The notes below the pieces were generated by a model, which saw nothing but the letters and a program-made list of their open reading frames with translations, was not told where the DNA came from and did no database searches. Source: Streptomyces gelaticus (GTDB taxonomy: Bacteria > Actinomycetota > Actinomycetes > Streptomycetales > Streptomycetaceae). Taken from it: a stretch of 64,000 nucleotides of DNA. The stretch lies in contig NZ_BMTF01000002.1 in the NCBI RefSeq assembly GCF_014649535.1, forward strand, positions 1-64,000. Reading direction: 5' to 3'. Of the stretch, positions 53,949 to 62,593 are shown in pieces; within the stretch, counting starts at the first letter, position 1; each line of letters starts with the position of its first letter. The translations under genes were made by a program, and so were the position numbers.

Positions 53949-54559
53949 TGGCGACAGCAACGACAGTAGAAACCGGGCACGCGCACCCGTCGGTCAATCG
54001 ACCGAACCTCACCAGCGTCGGAACCATCATCTGGTTGAGCTCCGAGCTGATGTTCTTCGCGGCCCTCTTCGCGATGTACTTCACCCTGCGATCGGTGACG
54101 GGACCAGATCACTGGAAGGAGATGGCCGAGCACCTCAACTTCCCGTTCTCGGCGACGAACACCACGATCCTGGTGCTTTCCTCACTCACCTGCCAGCTCG
54201 GCGTCTTCGCCGCGGAGCGGGGCGATGTGAAGAAGCTCCGCACCTGGTTCATCATCACTTTCGTGATGGGCGCGATCTTCATCGGAGGTCAGGTCCTCGA
54301 GTACACCGAGCTGGTCAAGGAAGCGGGTCTTTCCCTGTCCTCCGACCCGTACGGCTCGGTGTTCTACCTGACCACCGGCTTCCACGGCCTGCACGTGACA
54401 GGCGGTCTCATCGCCTTCCTGCTCGTTCTGGGCAGGACGTACGCAGCCAAGAGGTTCACCCACGAACAGGCGACCTCCGCCATCGTCGTGTCCTATTACT
54501 GGCACTTCGTCGATGTCGTGTGGATCGGCCTCTTCGCCACGATCTACATGATCAAGTAA
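53939..54559 (+). CDS. ctaE: Cytochrome c oxidase subunit III
   Basis: A 206-residue subunit with about five membrane helices ([100 protein letters not shown]). The conserved Glu in [11 protein letters not shown] and YWHFVDVVW are diagnostic. ATG 53939 gives [12 protein letters not shown] 53948 (VATATT) is an alternative. Neither has an SD sequence. It heads the ctaE-qcrC-qcrA-qcrB operon of the bc1-aa3 supercomplex. Confidence 0.97.
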   Translation: MSVVATATTVETGHAHPSVNRPNLTSVGTIIWLSSELMFFAALFAMYFTLRSVTGPDHWKEMAEHLNFPFSATNTTILVLSSLTCQLGVFAAERGDVKKLRTWFIITFVMGAIFIGGQVLEYTELVKEAGLSLSSDPYGSVFYLTTGFHGLHVTGGLIAFLLVLGRTYAAKRFTHEQATSAIVVSYYWHFVDVVWIGLFATIYMIK

Positions 54560-54621
54560 CCGGGCTCGCACCCGAACCACATCCAGCATCGACGCAGAAG
54601 ATCCTGACACCGGGGTAATCC

Positions 54622-55431
54622 GTGAAAAAGCTCTCCGCACGACGACGCCATCCGTTGGCGGCGGTCGTCGTACTACTCCTCGCGCTGGCGGCCACTGGGG
54701 GGCTGTACGCCGCGTTTGCGCCCGCGAGCAAGGCGCAGGCCGACGACACCGCCCAGTCCCTCGCCATCGATGAGGGCAAGAAGCTGTACTCCGTCGGTTG
54801 CGCCAGCTGCCACGGAACCGGCGGTCAGGGCACCACCGACGGGCCGAGCCTGGTCGGCGTGGGCTCCGCCGCCGTTGACTTCCAGGTCGGTACGGGCCGT
54901 ATGCCGGCGCAGCAGCCCGGCGCCCAGGTGCCGAAGAAGAAGGTCATCTACAGCCAGGCGCAGATCGACCAGCTCGCGGCGTACGTCGCGTCGCTCGGCG
55001 CCGGTCCGGTCATTCCGACCAAGAAGCAGGTCGACCCTGCGGGTGCGGACATCGCCAAGGGTGGCGACCTGTTCCGTTCCAACTGCGCGCAGTGCCACAA
55101 CTTCACCGGTGAGGGCGGCGCGCTGTCGAACGGCAAGTACGCGCCCAGCCTTGAAGGCGTGGACCCGAAGCACATCTACGAGGCCATGCAGACCGGCCCG
55201 CAGAGCATGCCGTCCTTCCCGGACACGACGATGCCCGAGCAGCAGAAGCGGGACATCATCGCGTACATCCAGACCGTCAACAGCAGCCAGTCGGAGAACC
55301 CGGGTGGTCTGAAGCTGGGCGGCCTGGGCCCGGTCAGCGAGGGGCTGTTCGCCTGGATCTTCGGGCTCGGCGCACTGATCGCAGTTGCCATTTGGGTCGC
55401 GGCCCACACCGCTAAGGCCAAGAAGTCATGA
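54622..55431 (+). CDS. qcrC: Dihaem cytochrome c subunit of the bc1 complex
   Basis: A 269-residue membrane-anchored dihaem cytochrome that carries electrons from the bc1 complex straight to the oxidase, replacing soluble cytochrome c. It has an N-terminal membrane segment (VVVLLLALAATGGLYAAFAP), two CxxCH haem sites (VGCASCHGTGG, SNCAQCHNFTGEGG) and a C-terminal anchor (FAWIFGLGALIAVAIWVAAH). GTG start after ctaE (62 bp); its stop overlaps the qcrA start (ATGA). Confidence 0.97.
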   Translation: MKKLSARRRHPLAAVVVLLLALAATGGLYAAFAPASKAQADDTAQSLAIDEGKKLYSVGCASCHGTGGQGTTDGPSLVGVGSAAVDFQVGTGRMPAQQPGAQVPKKKVIYSQAQIDQLAAYVASLGAGPVIPTKKQVDPAGADIAKGGDLFRSNCAQCHNFTGEGGALSNGKYAPSLEGVDPKHIYEAMQTGPQSMPSFPDTTMPEQQKRDIIAYIQTVNSSQSENPGGLKLGGLGPVSEGLFAWIFGLGALIAVAIWVAAHTAKAKKS

Positions 55432-56480
55432 GTAGCCAAGAGATTCCAGAAGAGAACCTGCCCGCTGAGCAGGAGGCCGCGCACGGCGCGGTAGAGGTCG
55501 CGGAAGACCCGTTCGCCGACCCGGGGCTGCCGGCCCACAAGCCGCGCATCCAGGACATCGACGAACGGGCCGCGAAGCGCTCCGAGCGCGCCGTCGCGCT
55601 CATGTTCACGCTGTCCATGCTGGCGACGGTCGGCTTCATCGCCTCGTACGTCATCTTCCCGGTCGACAAGATCGTGTACATCTGGCCCTTCGGCCACGTG
55701 AGCGCGCTCAACTTCTCCCTGGGTCTGACCCTGGGCGTGGCCCTCTTCACGATCGGCGCCGGCGCCGTCCACTGGGCGCGCACGCTGATGTCCGACGTGG
55801 AGGTCGCCGACGACCGGCACGCCATCGAGGCGACGCCCGAGGTCAAGGCGAAGGTCCTGGCCGACTTCGCGGCAGGTGCCGAGGAGTCCGCGTTCGGACG
55901 GCGCAAGCTGATCCGCAACACCATGTTCGGTGCGCTGGCCCTGGTGCCGCTCTCCGGTGTGGTGCTGCTGCGCGACCTCGGTCCGCTGCCGGAGAAGAAG
56001 CTCCGCAACACCATGTGGGCCAAGGGCAAGCAGCTCATCAACATGAACACGATGGAGCCGCTGCGTCCCGAGGACGTCGCCGTCGGTTCGCTGACTTTCG
56101 CCATGCCCGAGGGCCTGGAGGAGAGCGCTCACGACTTCCAGAACCAGATCGCCAAGGCCGCGCTGATGATCATCCGCATCGAGCCGGACAACATCAAGGA
56201 CAAGCGCGAGCGCGAGTGGGCCCACGAGGGAATCGTGGCCTTCTCCAAGATCTGCACTCACGTCGGCTGCCCGATCAGCCTGTACGAGCAGCAGACGCAC
56301 CACGTGCTCTGCCCGTGCCACCAGTCAACCTTCGACCTCTCCGACGGCGCCCGCGTCATCTTCGGTCCGGCCGGTCACGCCCTTCCGCAGCTGCGGATCG
56401 GTGTGAACAGCGAGGGCAACCTCGAAGCGCTCGGTGACTTCGAAGAGCCCGTCGGTCCTGCATTCTGGGAGCGCGGATGA
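55428..56480 (+). CDS. qcrA: Rieske iron-sulfur subunit of the bc1 complex
   Basis: A 350-residue Rieske protein with an acidic N-terminal tail, three membrane helices (residues about 55-190: ALMFTLSMLATVGFIASYVI; SLGLTLGVALFTIGAGAVHW; FGALALVPLSGVVLL) and the [2Fe-2S] domain with ligands in CTHVGCPIS and LCPCHQSTFD. Three helices instead of one are characteristic of actinobacteria. It overlaps both neighbours by 4 bp. Confidence 0.97.
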   Translation: MSSQEIPEENLPAEQEAAHGAVEVAEDPFADPGLPAHKPRIQDIDERAAKRSERAVALMFTLSMLATVGFIASYVIFPVDKIVYIWPFGHVSALNFSLGLTLGVALFTIGAGAVHWARTLMSDVEVADDRHAIEATPEVKAKVLADFAAGAEESAFGRRKLIRNTMFGALALVPLSGVVLLRDLGPLPEKKLRNTMWAKGKQLINMNTMEPLRPEDVAVGSLTFAMPEGLEESAHDFQNQIAKAALMIIRIEPDNIKDKREREWAHEGIVAFSKICTHVGCPISLYEQQTHHVLCPCHQSTFDLSDGARVIFGPAGHALPQLRIGVNSEGNLEALGDFEEPVGPAFWERG

Positions 56481-58102
56481 GTACTGCGACCGACACACAG
56501 CGCAAGGCGCCCGCCGGTGAGCGGGTGGCCGACTGGGCGGACGGCCGGCTCGGGATCTACTCCCTGGCCAAGGCCAACATGCGCAAGATCTTCCCGGACC
56601 ACTGGTCCTTCATGCTCGGTGAAGTCGCCCTCTACAGCTTCATCATCATCATCCTCACGGGTGTGTACCTGACGCTGTTCTTCCAGCCGAGCATGGGCGA
56701 GGTCGTGTACCACGGCTCGTACGAGCCGATGCAGGGCATCCGGATGTCCGAGGCCTACGCCTCGACGCTGGACATCAGCTTCGACGTCCGCGGTGGTCTG
56801 CTGGTTCGCCAGATCCACCACTGGGCCGCGCTGATCTTCCTGGCCGGCATGTTCGTGCACATGATGCGCGTCTTCTTCACGGGTGCCTTCCGCAAGCCGC
56901 GTGAGATCAACTGGCTGTTCGGCTTCCTGCTGTTCGTGCTGGGCATGTTCACCGGCTTCACCGGCTACTCGCTCCCGGACGACCTGCTGTCCGGTACGGG
57001 TGTCCGCTTCACCCAGGGCGCGATCCTGTCGATGCCGATCGTCGGCACGTACATCTCGATGTTCCTGTTCGGCGGAGAGTTCCCCGGCCACGACTTCGTC
57101 GCCCGGTTCTACTCGATCCACATCCTGCTGCTGCCGGGCATCATGCTCGGTCTGCTGGTGGCGCACCTGATCCTGGTCTTCTACCACAAGCACACGCAGT
57201 TCGCGGGTCCCGGCCGCACCAACAAGAACGTCGTCGGCATGCCGCTGATGCCGGTGTACATGGCGAAGGCCGGAGGCTTCTTCTTCCTGGTCTTCGGCAT
57301 CATCGCCGTCATCGCGGCGATCGCCACGATCAACCCGATCTGGAACATCGGTCCGTACCGTCCGGACCAGGTGTCCACCGGCGCCCAGCCCGACTGGTAC
57401 ATGGGCTTCGCCGAGGGTCTGATCCGAGTGATGCCGGGCTGGGAGATCAACCTCTGGGGCCACACCCTGGTCCTGGGTGTGTTCATCCCGCTGATGGTCT
57501 TCGGACTGGTGCTCGCGGTCATCGCGGTCTACCCGTTCGTCGAGTCCTGGATCACCGGGGACAAGCGCGAGCACCACATCCTGGACCGCCCGCGCAACGC
57601 TCCGACCCGGACGGCCTTCGGCGTCGCCTGGATCACCGAGTACGTCGTCGTCTTCATCGGCGGTGCCAACGACCTGTGGGCCACGCACTTCCACCTGTCG
57701 CTGAACGCCATCTCCTGGTTCGTCCGGATCTTCATCTTCGCCGGCCCGATCATCGCGTTCATCGTCACCCGGCGGATCTGCCTCGGCCTCCAGCGCCGCG
57801 ACAAGGAGAAGGTGCTGCACGGGCGCGAGTCCGGCATCATCAAGCGCCTGCCGCACGGTGAGTTCGTCGAGATCCACGAGCCGCTCGGCCCCGAGCAGCT
57901 GCACACGCTCACCGCGCACGAGCAGTACGAGCCGGTCGAGATCGGCCCGACGGTCGACGAGAACGGTGTCAAGCGCAAGGTGTCGGCCCTGCAGAAGCTG
58001 CGGGCCCGGCTCAGCAAGGGCTACTACGGCGAGAACAACCAGATCGCCAAGCCCACCGTCGAGGAGTACAAGGAGATCACCAGCGGCCACGGTCACCACT
58101 GA
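56477..58102 (+). CDS. qcrB: Cytochrome b subunit of the bc1 complex
   Basis: The quinol-oxidising subunit holding two b-type haems. The 541-residue protein has eight or more membrane helices. Haem-ligand histidines lie in LVRQIHHWAALIFLAGMFVH and YSIHILLLPGIMLGLLVAHL, with the quinol-site block around LSGTGVRFTQGAILSMPIVG and NPIWNIGPYRP. The C-terminal extension beyond about residue 430 is soluble and is usual in actinobacteria. QcrB is the known target of imidazopyridine-type inhibitors in mycobacteria. It is the last gene of the operon. Confidence 0.98.
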   Translation: MSTATDTQRKAPAGERVADWADGRLGIYSLAKANMRKIFPDHWSFMLGEVALYSFIIIILTGVYLTLFFQPSMGEVVYHGSYEPMQGIRMSEAYASTLDISFDVRGGLLVRQIHHWAALIFLAGMFVHMMRVFFTGAFRKPREINWLFGFLLFVLGMFTGFTGYSLPDDLLSGTGVRFTQGAILSMPIVGTYISMFLFGGEFPGHDFVARFYSIHILLLPGIMLGLLVAHLILVFYHKHTQFAGPGRTNKNVVGMPLMPVYMAKAGGFFFLVFGIIAVIAAIATINPIWNIGPYRPDQVSTGAQPDWYMGFAEGLIRVMPGWEINLWGHTLVLGVFIPLMVFGLVLAVIAVYPFVESWITGDKREHHILDRPRNAPTRTAFGVAWITEYVVVFIGGANDLWATHFHLSLNAISWFVRIFIFAGPIIAFIVTRRICLGLQRRDKEKVLHGRESGIIKRLPHGEFVEIHEPLGPEQLHTLTAHEQYEPVEIGPTVDENGVKRKVSALQKLRARLSKGYYGENNQIAKPTVEEYKEITSGHGHH

Positions 58103-58127
58103 TCGCCTGAACTGATCGCCACAGCCG

Positions 58128-58156
58128 GAGCCCCGTCCATTCGATGGACGGGGCTC
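58128..58156 (+). terminator. Terminator of the ctaE-qcrCAB operon
   Basis: A perfect 13-bp stem (gagccccgtccat) with a 3-nt loop, 25 bases after the qcrB stop, followed by ttcg. Confidence 0.85.
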
Positions 58157-58225
58157 TTCGCTGTCTACCGCGCTCGATAGGGTGGAGGTGATCCCTTTTA
58201 CCGGCTGTGGACCCAGGAGCGGACC

Positions 58226-59290
58226 ATGAACGTTGTGACCCCGATCGGCGGCGACAGCGTGGCGGACCGTACCTGGCCCGGCGTGCTGAACCCCCTGCTG
58301 CGCGGCGAGAACCTCACCGCCGACGACACCGCCTGGGCGATGGACCGCATCATGAGCGGCGAGGCGAGCGATGTGCAGATCGCCGGGTTCGCGGTGGCCC
58401 TGCGGGCCAAGGGCGAGACGATCGACGAGGTGTCCGGCCTGGTACGGGCGATGTACGAGCACGCCCACACCATCCACGTACCGGGTCGTACGGTCGACAT
58501 CGTCGGCACCGGCGGCGACCTCGCCAGGACGGTCAACATCTCCACCATGTCGGCGATCGTCATCGCCGGCACCGGCGCCAAGGTGGTCAAGCACGGCAAC
58601 CGCGCCTCCTCGTCGGCGAGCGGCTCCTCCGACGTGCTGGAGAAGCTCGGCGTCAACCTGGACCTCTCCGCGCAGCGGGTCGTCGAGGTCGCCGAGGAGG
58701 CGGGCATCACCTTCTGCTTCGCGGTGAAGTTCCACCCCGCCCTGCGCTATGTCGCCCGGGCCCGCAAGGAGCTCGGCGCACCGACCACGTTCAACATCCT
58801 CGGGCCGCTCACCAACCCGGCCGGGGTGCGCTCCCAGGCCGTCGGCGTGGCCGATCCGAAGATGGCGCCCATCGTCGCCGGCGTCCTCGCCGAGCGCGGC
58901 AATTCGGCGCTGGTCTTCCGCGGTGACGACGGCCTGGACGAGCTGACGACGACCGCGACCTCGCGGGTCTGGGTGGTCCGGGACGGGGCGGTGCGCGAGG
59001 AGGCGTTCGACCCGCGCGACGTCGGTCTGGATCTGGTGCCCGTGCAGGCCCTGCGCGGTGCGGACGCCTCGTACAACGCCGACGTGGCCCGCCGGGTGCT
59101 GGCCGGCGAGCGGGGGCCGGTGCGCGATGCCGTGCTGCTCAATTCGGCGGCGGCGCTGGTCGCGCTGGACGCGGCGGACGGCCCGCTGAACGAGCAGCTC
59201 GCGGCCGGGATGGCGAAGGCCGCCGAGTCCATCGACTCCGGGGCGGCGATCAGGGCGCTGGAGCGCTGGGTGGCGGCCAGCAACGCCTGA
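58226..59290 (+). CDS. trpD: Anthranilate phosphoribosyltransferase
   Basis: Second committed step of tryptophan synthesis, joining anthranilate and PRPP. The 354-residue protein has the PRPP-binding glycine motif [40 protein letters not shown], the anthranilate-site HPALRYV, and [19 protein letters not shown] before the ATG is a weak RBS. No other trp gene is adjacent, so it stands apart from the main trp loci, and a second copy elsewhere is possible. Confidence 0.96.
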   Translation: MNVVTPIGGDSVADRTWPGVLNPLLRGENLTADDTAWAMDRIMSGEASDVQIAGFAVALRAKGETIDEVSGLVRAMYEHAHTIHVPGRTVDIVGTGGDLARTVNISTMSAIVIAGTGAKVVKHGNRASSSASGSSDVLEKLGVNLDLSAQRVVEVAEEAGITFCFAVKFHPALRYVARARKELGAPTTFNILGPLTNPAGVRSQAVGVADPKMAPIVAGVLAERGNSALVFRGDDGLDELTTTATSRVWVVRDGAVREEAFDPRDVGLDLVPVQALRGADASYNADVARRVLAGERGPVRDAVLLNSAAALVALDAADGPLNEQLAAGMAKAAESIDSGAAIRALERWVAASNA

Positions 59291-59309
59291 GACAGGCGCA
59301 GATGTGGCG

Positions 59310-59342
59310 AAGGGCGCAGTCCGGATCCTGGACTGCGCCCTT
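59310..59342 (+). terminator. Terminator of trpD
   Basis: A perfect 13-bp stem (aagggcgcagtcc) with a 7-nt loop, followed by tgcg, 20 bases after the trpD stop. Confidence 0.85.
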
Positions 59343-59376
59343 GCGCGTCTTCGTGCGTATGGCAAGATGCAGGACA

Positions 59377-59494
59377 GGTCATGAGTGACAGCGACTACGG
59401 CCCCGGCCCGCTGTCCGGCAACCCTCCGTCCGTGGCGGGGTGCCCCGGGTGAAGACCAGGCCGTAGGCAGCGAGGTCTGCGGCAAGCGCGGGCC
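59377..59494 (+). ncRNA. SAM-IV riboswitch
   Basis: The sequence matches the SAM-IV aptamer I know from actinobacteria. It opens with GGTCATGAGTGACAGCGA, then CCCGGCCCGCTGTCCGGCAA, CCCTCC, GGCGGGGTGCCCCGGGTGA, GACC closing helix P1 with the opening GGTC, and ends with the 3' pseudoknot element TGCGGCAAGCGCGGGCC. SAM-IV senses S-adenosylmethionine and usually turns sulfur-metabolism genes down. The regulated gene is the SufS-like enzyme starting at 59669. The ribosome-binding region of a short frame (59549-59569) follows 40 bases on. Confidence 0.95.
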
Positions 59495-59548
59495 CCTCGG
59501 CATCTGTGAATGCCAGCCCCCGGGGTCCTGGTCCCTAGGGAGCCTCTT

Positions 59549-59569
59549 GTGAGCACGCGAATGCGATAG
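59549..59569 (+). CDS. Possible 6-residue leader peptide MSTRMR
   Basis: A GTG with AGGGAG 6 bases upstream opens a frame of six codons (M-S-T-R-M-R) ending in TAG, between the SAM-IV aptamer and the SufS-like gene. The strong RBS in a riboswitch leader suggests the expression platform may act on this frame. Translation is unproven. Confidence 0.45.
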   Translation: MSTRMR

Positions 59570-59668
59570 GGCCGTCGGCCCTCCTCCGCACACCCCTCTT
59601 TTCTCTTCCGCTGCGCTGCCGCGTATCGCCGGCGCATGCAATTCGCCTGCCTCTTACGGGAGTTCGCC

Positions 59669-61045
59669 ATGTCTGTCTTCACCGCTGCCGCCGACCAGTC
59701 GCTTTGTGCCCCTCTGCCGGTTCTGGGCAAGGATGTGACGGTTCCGCTGGTCACGGGCGGTGAGGTCGCCTACGCCGCTCTCGACTACGCCGCCAGCGCG
59801 CCCGCGCTCCAGCGTGTCTGGGACGACGTCGCCGCGTACGCCCCGTACTACGGCAGCGTCCACCGCGGGGCCGGTTACCTCTCGCAGCTCTCCACGGACC
59901 TCTTCGAGAACAGCCGGGCGACCGTCGCGGAGTTCCTGGGCTGCCGCGCCGACGACCAGGTGGTCTTCACCCGCTCGACCACCGACTCGCTGAACCTGCT
60001 GGCCGCGGTCGTTCCGGCCGACTGCCAGGTCTTCGTGTACGAGACCGAGCACCACGCCTCGCTGCTGCCGTGGCGCGACGCCCGGGTGACCTATCTGAAC
60101 GCCCCGCGCACCCCCGCCCAGGCCGTCGAGACGCTGGAGCGGGCGCTCGCCGACCGCGAACCCCACGGCCCCGCGCTGGTCTGCGTCACCGGCGCCTCCA
60201 ACGTCACCGGTGAGCTGTGGCCGGTGAAGGAGCTGGCCGCCGCGGCGCACGCGCACGGTGCCCGGATCGTGCTGGACGCCGCCCAGCTCGCCCCGCACCA
60301 TCCCGTCGACGTCGCCGAGCTGGACGTCGACTGGGTCGCCTTCTCCGGACACAAGCTGTACGCGCCCTTCGGCTCGGGTGTCCTGGCCGGCCGGGCCGAC
60401 TGGCTCCAGCAGGCCGAGCCCTACCTCGCGGGCGGCGGCGCCTCGCGCAAGGTGGCCCGCCGCACCGACGGCGGCGTGGACGTCGAGTGGCACTCCACCG
60501 CCGCCCGCCACGAGGCCGGTTCCCCCAACGTCATCGGCGTGTACTCCATCGCCTCCGCCTGCAAGGCCCTCACCGAGGCGGGTTTCGACGGCCTGGTCGC
60601 CCGGGAGCAGCACCTCGTGAGCACGGTCCGGGCCGGCCTCGCCGGCATTCCCGAGGTCAAGGTGCTCTCGCTGTTCGGCGACGACGCCCCGCGGGTCGGC
60701 GTCATCTCCTTCGTGGTGGAGGGCTGGAACAGCTCGCACTTCGCCGCCGCGCTCTCCGCCGAGTACGGCATCGGGGTCCGCGACGGACTGTTCTGCGCCC
60801 ACCCGCTGGTCCGCACCCTGCTGGGCAGCGACCCGCAGGAGGTCGGCGAGTGCGGCGCGCCGGAGGCCGGGCCGGGGGAAGGCTCGCTCAATGCGATCCG
60901 GGTGAGCTTCGGCGCGGGTACGCCGGACGAGCACATCGAGCGTTTCGTCCGTGCGGTCAAGGAGTTGGTGAGCAAGGGCGCCCGGTGGAAGTACCGCACC
61001 GAGGACGGCCGCTGCGTCCCGGACCGGGGTGCGGGGCAGCGCTGA
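59669..61045 (+). CDS. Class V PLP enzyme, SufS-like cysteine desulfurase
   Basis: A 458-residue aminotransferase class V protein. It has the PLP-pocket motifs HRGAGYLSQLSTDLFENSR, VVFTRSTTDSLNLLA and YETEHHASLLPW, the Asp region IVLDAAQLAPHHPVDV, the PLP lysine in VAFSGHKLYAPFGSGVLAG, and a cysteine in GVRDGLFCAHPLVR at the position of the SufS active-site Cys. Release of sulfur from cysteine or a related C-S cleavage is therefore likely; control by a SAM-IV riboswitch supports a sulfur role. ATG 59669 follows ACGGGAG. An in-frame ATG 11 codons up (59636) would add MQFACLLREFA. Confidence 0.88.
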   Translation: MSVFTAAADQSLCAPLPVLGKDVTVPLVTGGEVAYAALDYAASAPALQRVWDDVAAYAPYYGSVHRGAGYLSQLSTDLFENSRATVAEFLGCRADDQVVFTRSTTDSLNLLAAVVPADCQVFVYETEHHASLLPWRDARVTYLNAPRTPAQAVETLERALADREPHGPALVCVTGASNVTGELWPVKELAAAAHAHGARIVLDAAQLAPHHPVDVAELDVDWVAFSGHKLYAPFGSGVLAGRADWLQQAEPYLAGGGASRKVARRTDGGVDVEWHSTAARHEAGSPNVIGVYSIASACKALTEAGFDGLVAREQHLVSTVRAGLAGIPEVKVLSLFGDDAPRVGVISFVVEGWNSSHFAAALSAEYGIGVRDGLFCAHPLVRTLLGSDPQEVGECGAPEAGPGEGSLNAIRVSFGAGTPDEHIERFVRAVKELVSKGARWKYRTEDGRCVPDRGAGQR

Positions 61046-61056
61046 CGGGCGGACAG

Positions 61057-61102
61057 CGCTTCGGCGGGGGACGGGCAGCCCAGGCCGTCCCCCGCCGAAG
61101 CG
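61057..61102. terminator. Bidirectional terminator
   Basis: A perfect 18-bp stem (61057-61074 with 61085-61102) and a 10-nt loop between the SufS-like gene and the convergent RAM-domain gene. Confidence 0.9.
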
Positions 61103-61120
61103 GCACGCCGTGCAGAAGTC

Positions 61121-61402
61121 CTACGCGTCGAGGCCGATGGCGAAGGCGGCCTCCAGGTCGTGCTGCGAGTAGGTGCGGAACGCCACGTGCGTGTCGGTGG
61201 CCTCGACGCCGGGGATCTTGCTGATCCGGCCGGGGATGACATCGGCCAGATCGTCGTGCTTGGCCACCCGGACCATGGCGATCAGGTCGTACGTACCGGT
61301 GACCGAGAAGACCTCGCTGACGCTGTCCAGCGCTGCGATGGCCTCGGCGATCTCGGGAATCCGGTCCACGCTGGTTTTGATGAGCACGATCGCGGTGATC
61401 AC
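61121..61402 (-). CDS. Stand-alone Lrp/AsnC ligand-binding (RAM) domain protein
   Basis: A 93-residue protein consisting only of the Lrp/AsnC effector-binding domain: ITAIVLIKTSVDRIPEIAEA, VFSVTGTYDLIAMVRVAKHD, DLADVIPGRISKIPGVEATD and THVAFRTYSQHDLEAAF. There is no DNA-binding helix-turn-helix. Such domains bind amino acids as oligomers, and short versions can modulate full-length Lrp proteins. Its GTG overlaps the stop of the rhomboid gene (GTGA), so the two are translationally coupled. Confidence 0.93.
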   Translation of the reverse strand: MITAIVLIKTSVDRIPEIAEAIAALDSVSEVFSVTGTYDLIAMVRVAKHDDLADVIPGRISKIPGVEATDTHVAFRTYSQHDLEAAFAIGLDA

Positions 61403-62151
61403 GGCTGGCTTTCTCCCTCGGTGGCCGTGGCTGGTGTCTTCACTCTATCCGTACGCCGACAACGCCCCCAGGCGTAGACGAAGCCCAGCGCGAAGCCCAC
61501 CACATGGGCCAGATAGGCCACCCCCGGACCGCCGTCGCCCGCGCCCCGGACCGCCAGCCACTGCAGGACGAACCAGAAGACCAGCACGATCCAGGCGGGG
61601 AAGCGCAGCGGCAGGAAGAAGAGGAACGGGAACAGGCTGGTGACCCGGGCCCTGGGGAACAGGTAGAGGAACGCCCCGAGCACCGCCGAGATCGCCCCCG
61701 ACGCGCCCACCAGCGTCTGGTCGGACGTGGCGTGGGCGGCCGCGTAGGCGACCAGGGCGAGATAGCCGCAGATGACGTAGAAGAAGGTGAACCCGGCCCG
61801 GCCCATGCGCTCCTCGGTCATCGCCCCGAAGACGTACAGGAAGAGCACGTTGCCCAGCAGGTGCAGCCAGCTGCCGTGCACGAACAGGGCGGTGAGCGGG
61901 GTGAGCAGGGCGTGTGCGGAGCCGTCCCACAGCTCGCTGGGGATCACGCCCCAGCGTTCGAAGTACCCGGCCTGCGCGGCGAGCAGGGCGTCGGCGGTGC
62001 CGGGGACGGGGTTGAGGCCGGAGAGCGGGCTGATCACGAAGACCAGGACGCAGACCGCGATCAGGGCATGGGTCACCACTGGTCCGCCCGGGGTGACCGT
62101 CCGTAACAGCCTACCGGCCGGTCTGCCGGGCACAGCTCGCTGATCGATCAT
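61399..62151 (-). CDS. Rhomboid family intramembrane serine protease
   Basis: A 250-residue membrane protease with about six to seven helices. The hallmark motifs are HGSWLHLLGNVLFLYVFG, the catalytic serine in LVGASGAISAVLGAF and the catalytic histidine in AYLAHVVGFALGFVYAW. The ATG start (MIDQRAVPGRPAG) follows a short leader without a clear SD sequence. Substrates are unknown. It precedes and overlaps the RAM-domain gene and is divergent from a zinc-ribbon gene. Confidence 0.94.
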   Translation of the reverse strand: MIDQRAVPGRPAGRLLRTVTPGGPVVTHALIAVCVLVFVISPLSGLNPVPGTADALLAAQAGYFERWGVIPSELWDGSAHALLTPLTALFVHGSWLHLLGNVLFLYVFGAMTEERMGRAGFTFFYVICGYLALVAYAAAHATSDQTLVGASGAISAVLGAFLYLFPRARVTSLFPFLFFLPLRFPAWIVLVFWFVLQWLAVRGAGDGGPGVAYLAHVVGFALGFVYAWGRCRRTDRVKTPATATEGESQP

Positions 62152-62315
62152 GAACAGAGCATGACGCAAGCGGAGGGAACGGGACAGACCGCCTCGCCGT
62201 GTCGGGGGGATGCGAGGAGGCCGTAGGGTTACGGCAGGACATCCGCAGTTCGACGGCGCACCGCGAGATCCTTGAAGGCAAGGCAGCACGAGGCTCGACG
62301 AAAGAGGACGCAACG

Positions 62316-62558
62316 ATGACGACGGTTCCCCAGCCGACCGACGGGACTCGCTGGCGCTGCACGCTCTGCGGAAATCTCACGCGCTTCGACGTGACGCGCT
62401 CCTCGAAGGTCATCGAATATGTCCATCTCGACCTGGCCGGTGAGTCAAGCGTCGAGGAACGCGAGGTGGTCAGTGAGACCATCGAGTCGGTCCGTTGCCG
62501 TTGGTGCAACGCGGTGGACCAGATCGAACTGGTGGACAGGCCGGGTGCCGACTCCTGA
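62316..62558 (+). CDS. Small zinc-ribbon-like protein
   Basis: An 80-residue protein with two CxxC pairs (RCTLCGNLT near residue 15 and RCRWCNAVD near residue 62) likely to bind one zinc ion. The region between them is beta-rich and acidic (EYVHLDLAGESSVEEREVVS). AAAGAGGA lies upstream of the ATG. I recall related actinobacterial proteins of unknown function at this position. It may be co-transcribed with the NYN gene 35 bp downstream. Confidence 0.8.
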   Translation: MTTVPQPTDGTRWRCTLCGNLTRFDVTRSSKVIEYVHLDLAGESSVEEREVVSETIESVRCRWCNAVDQIELVDRPGADS

Positions 62559-62593
62559 CGGAGCCGTGCCCACAGACATTTTGGGGTGACGGC

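Noticed and set aside
56375..59641. 1088-codon open frame antisense to qcrB and trpD
   Set aside because: No recognisable domain and typical shadow composition; the plus strand holds complete, well-recognised genes.
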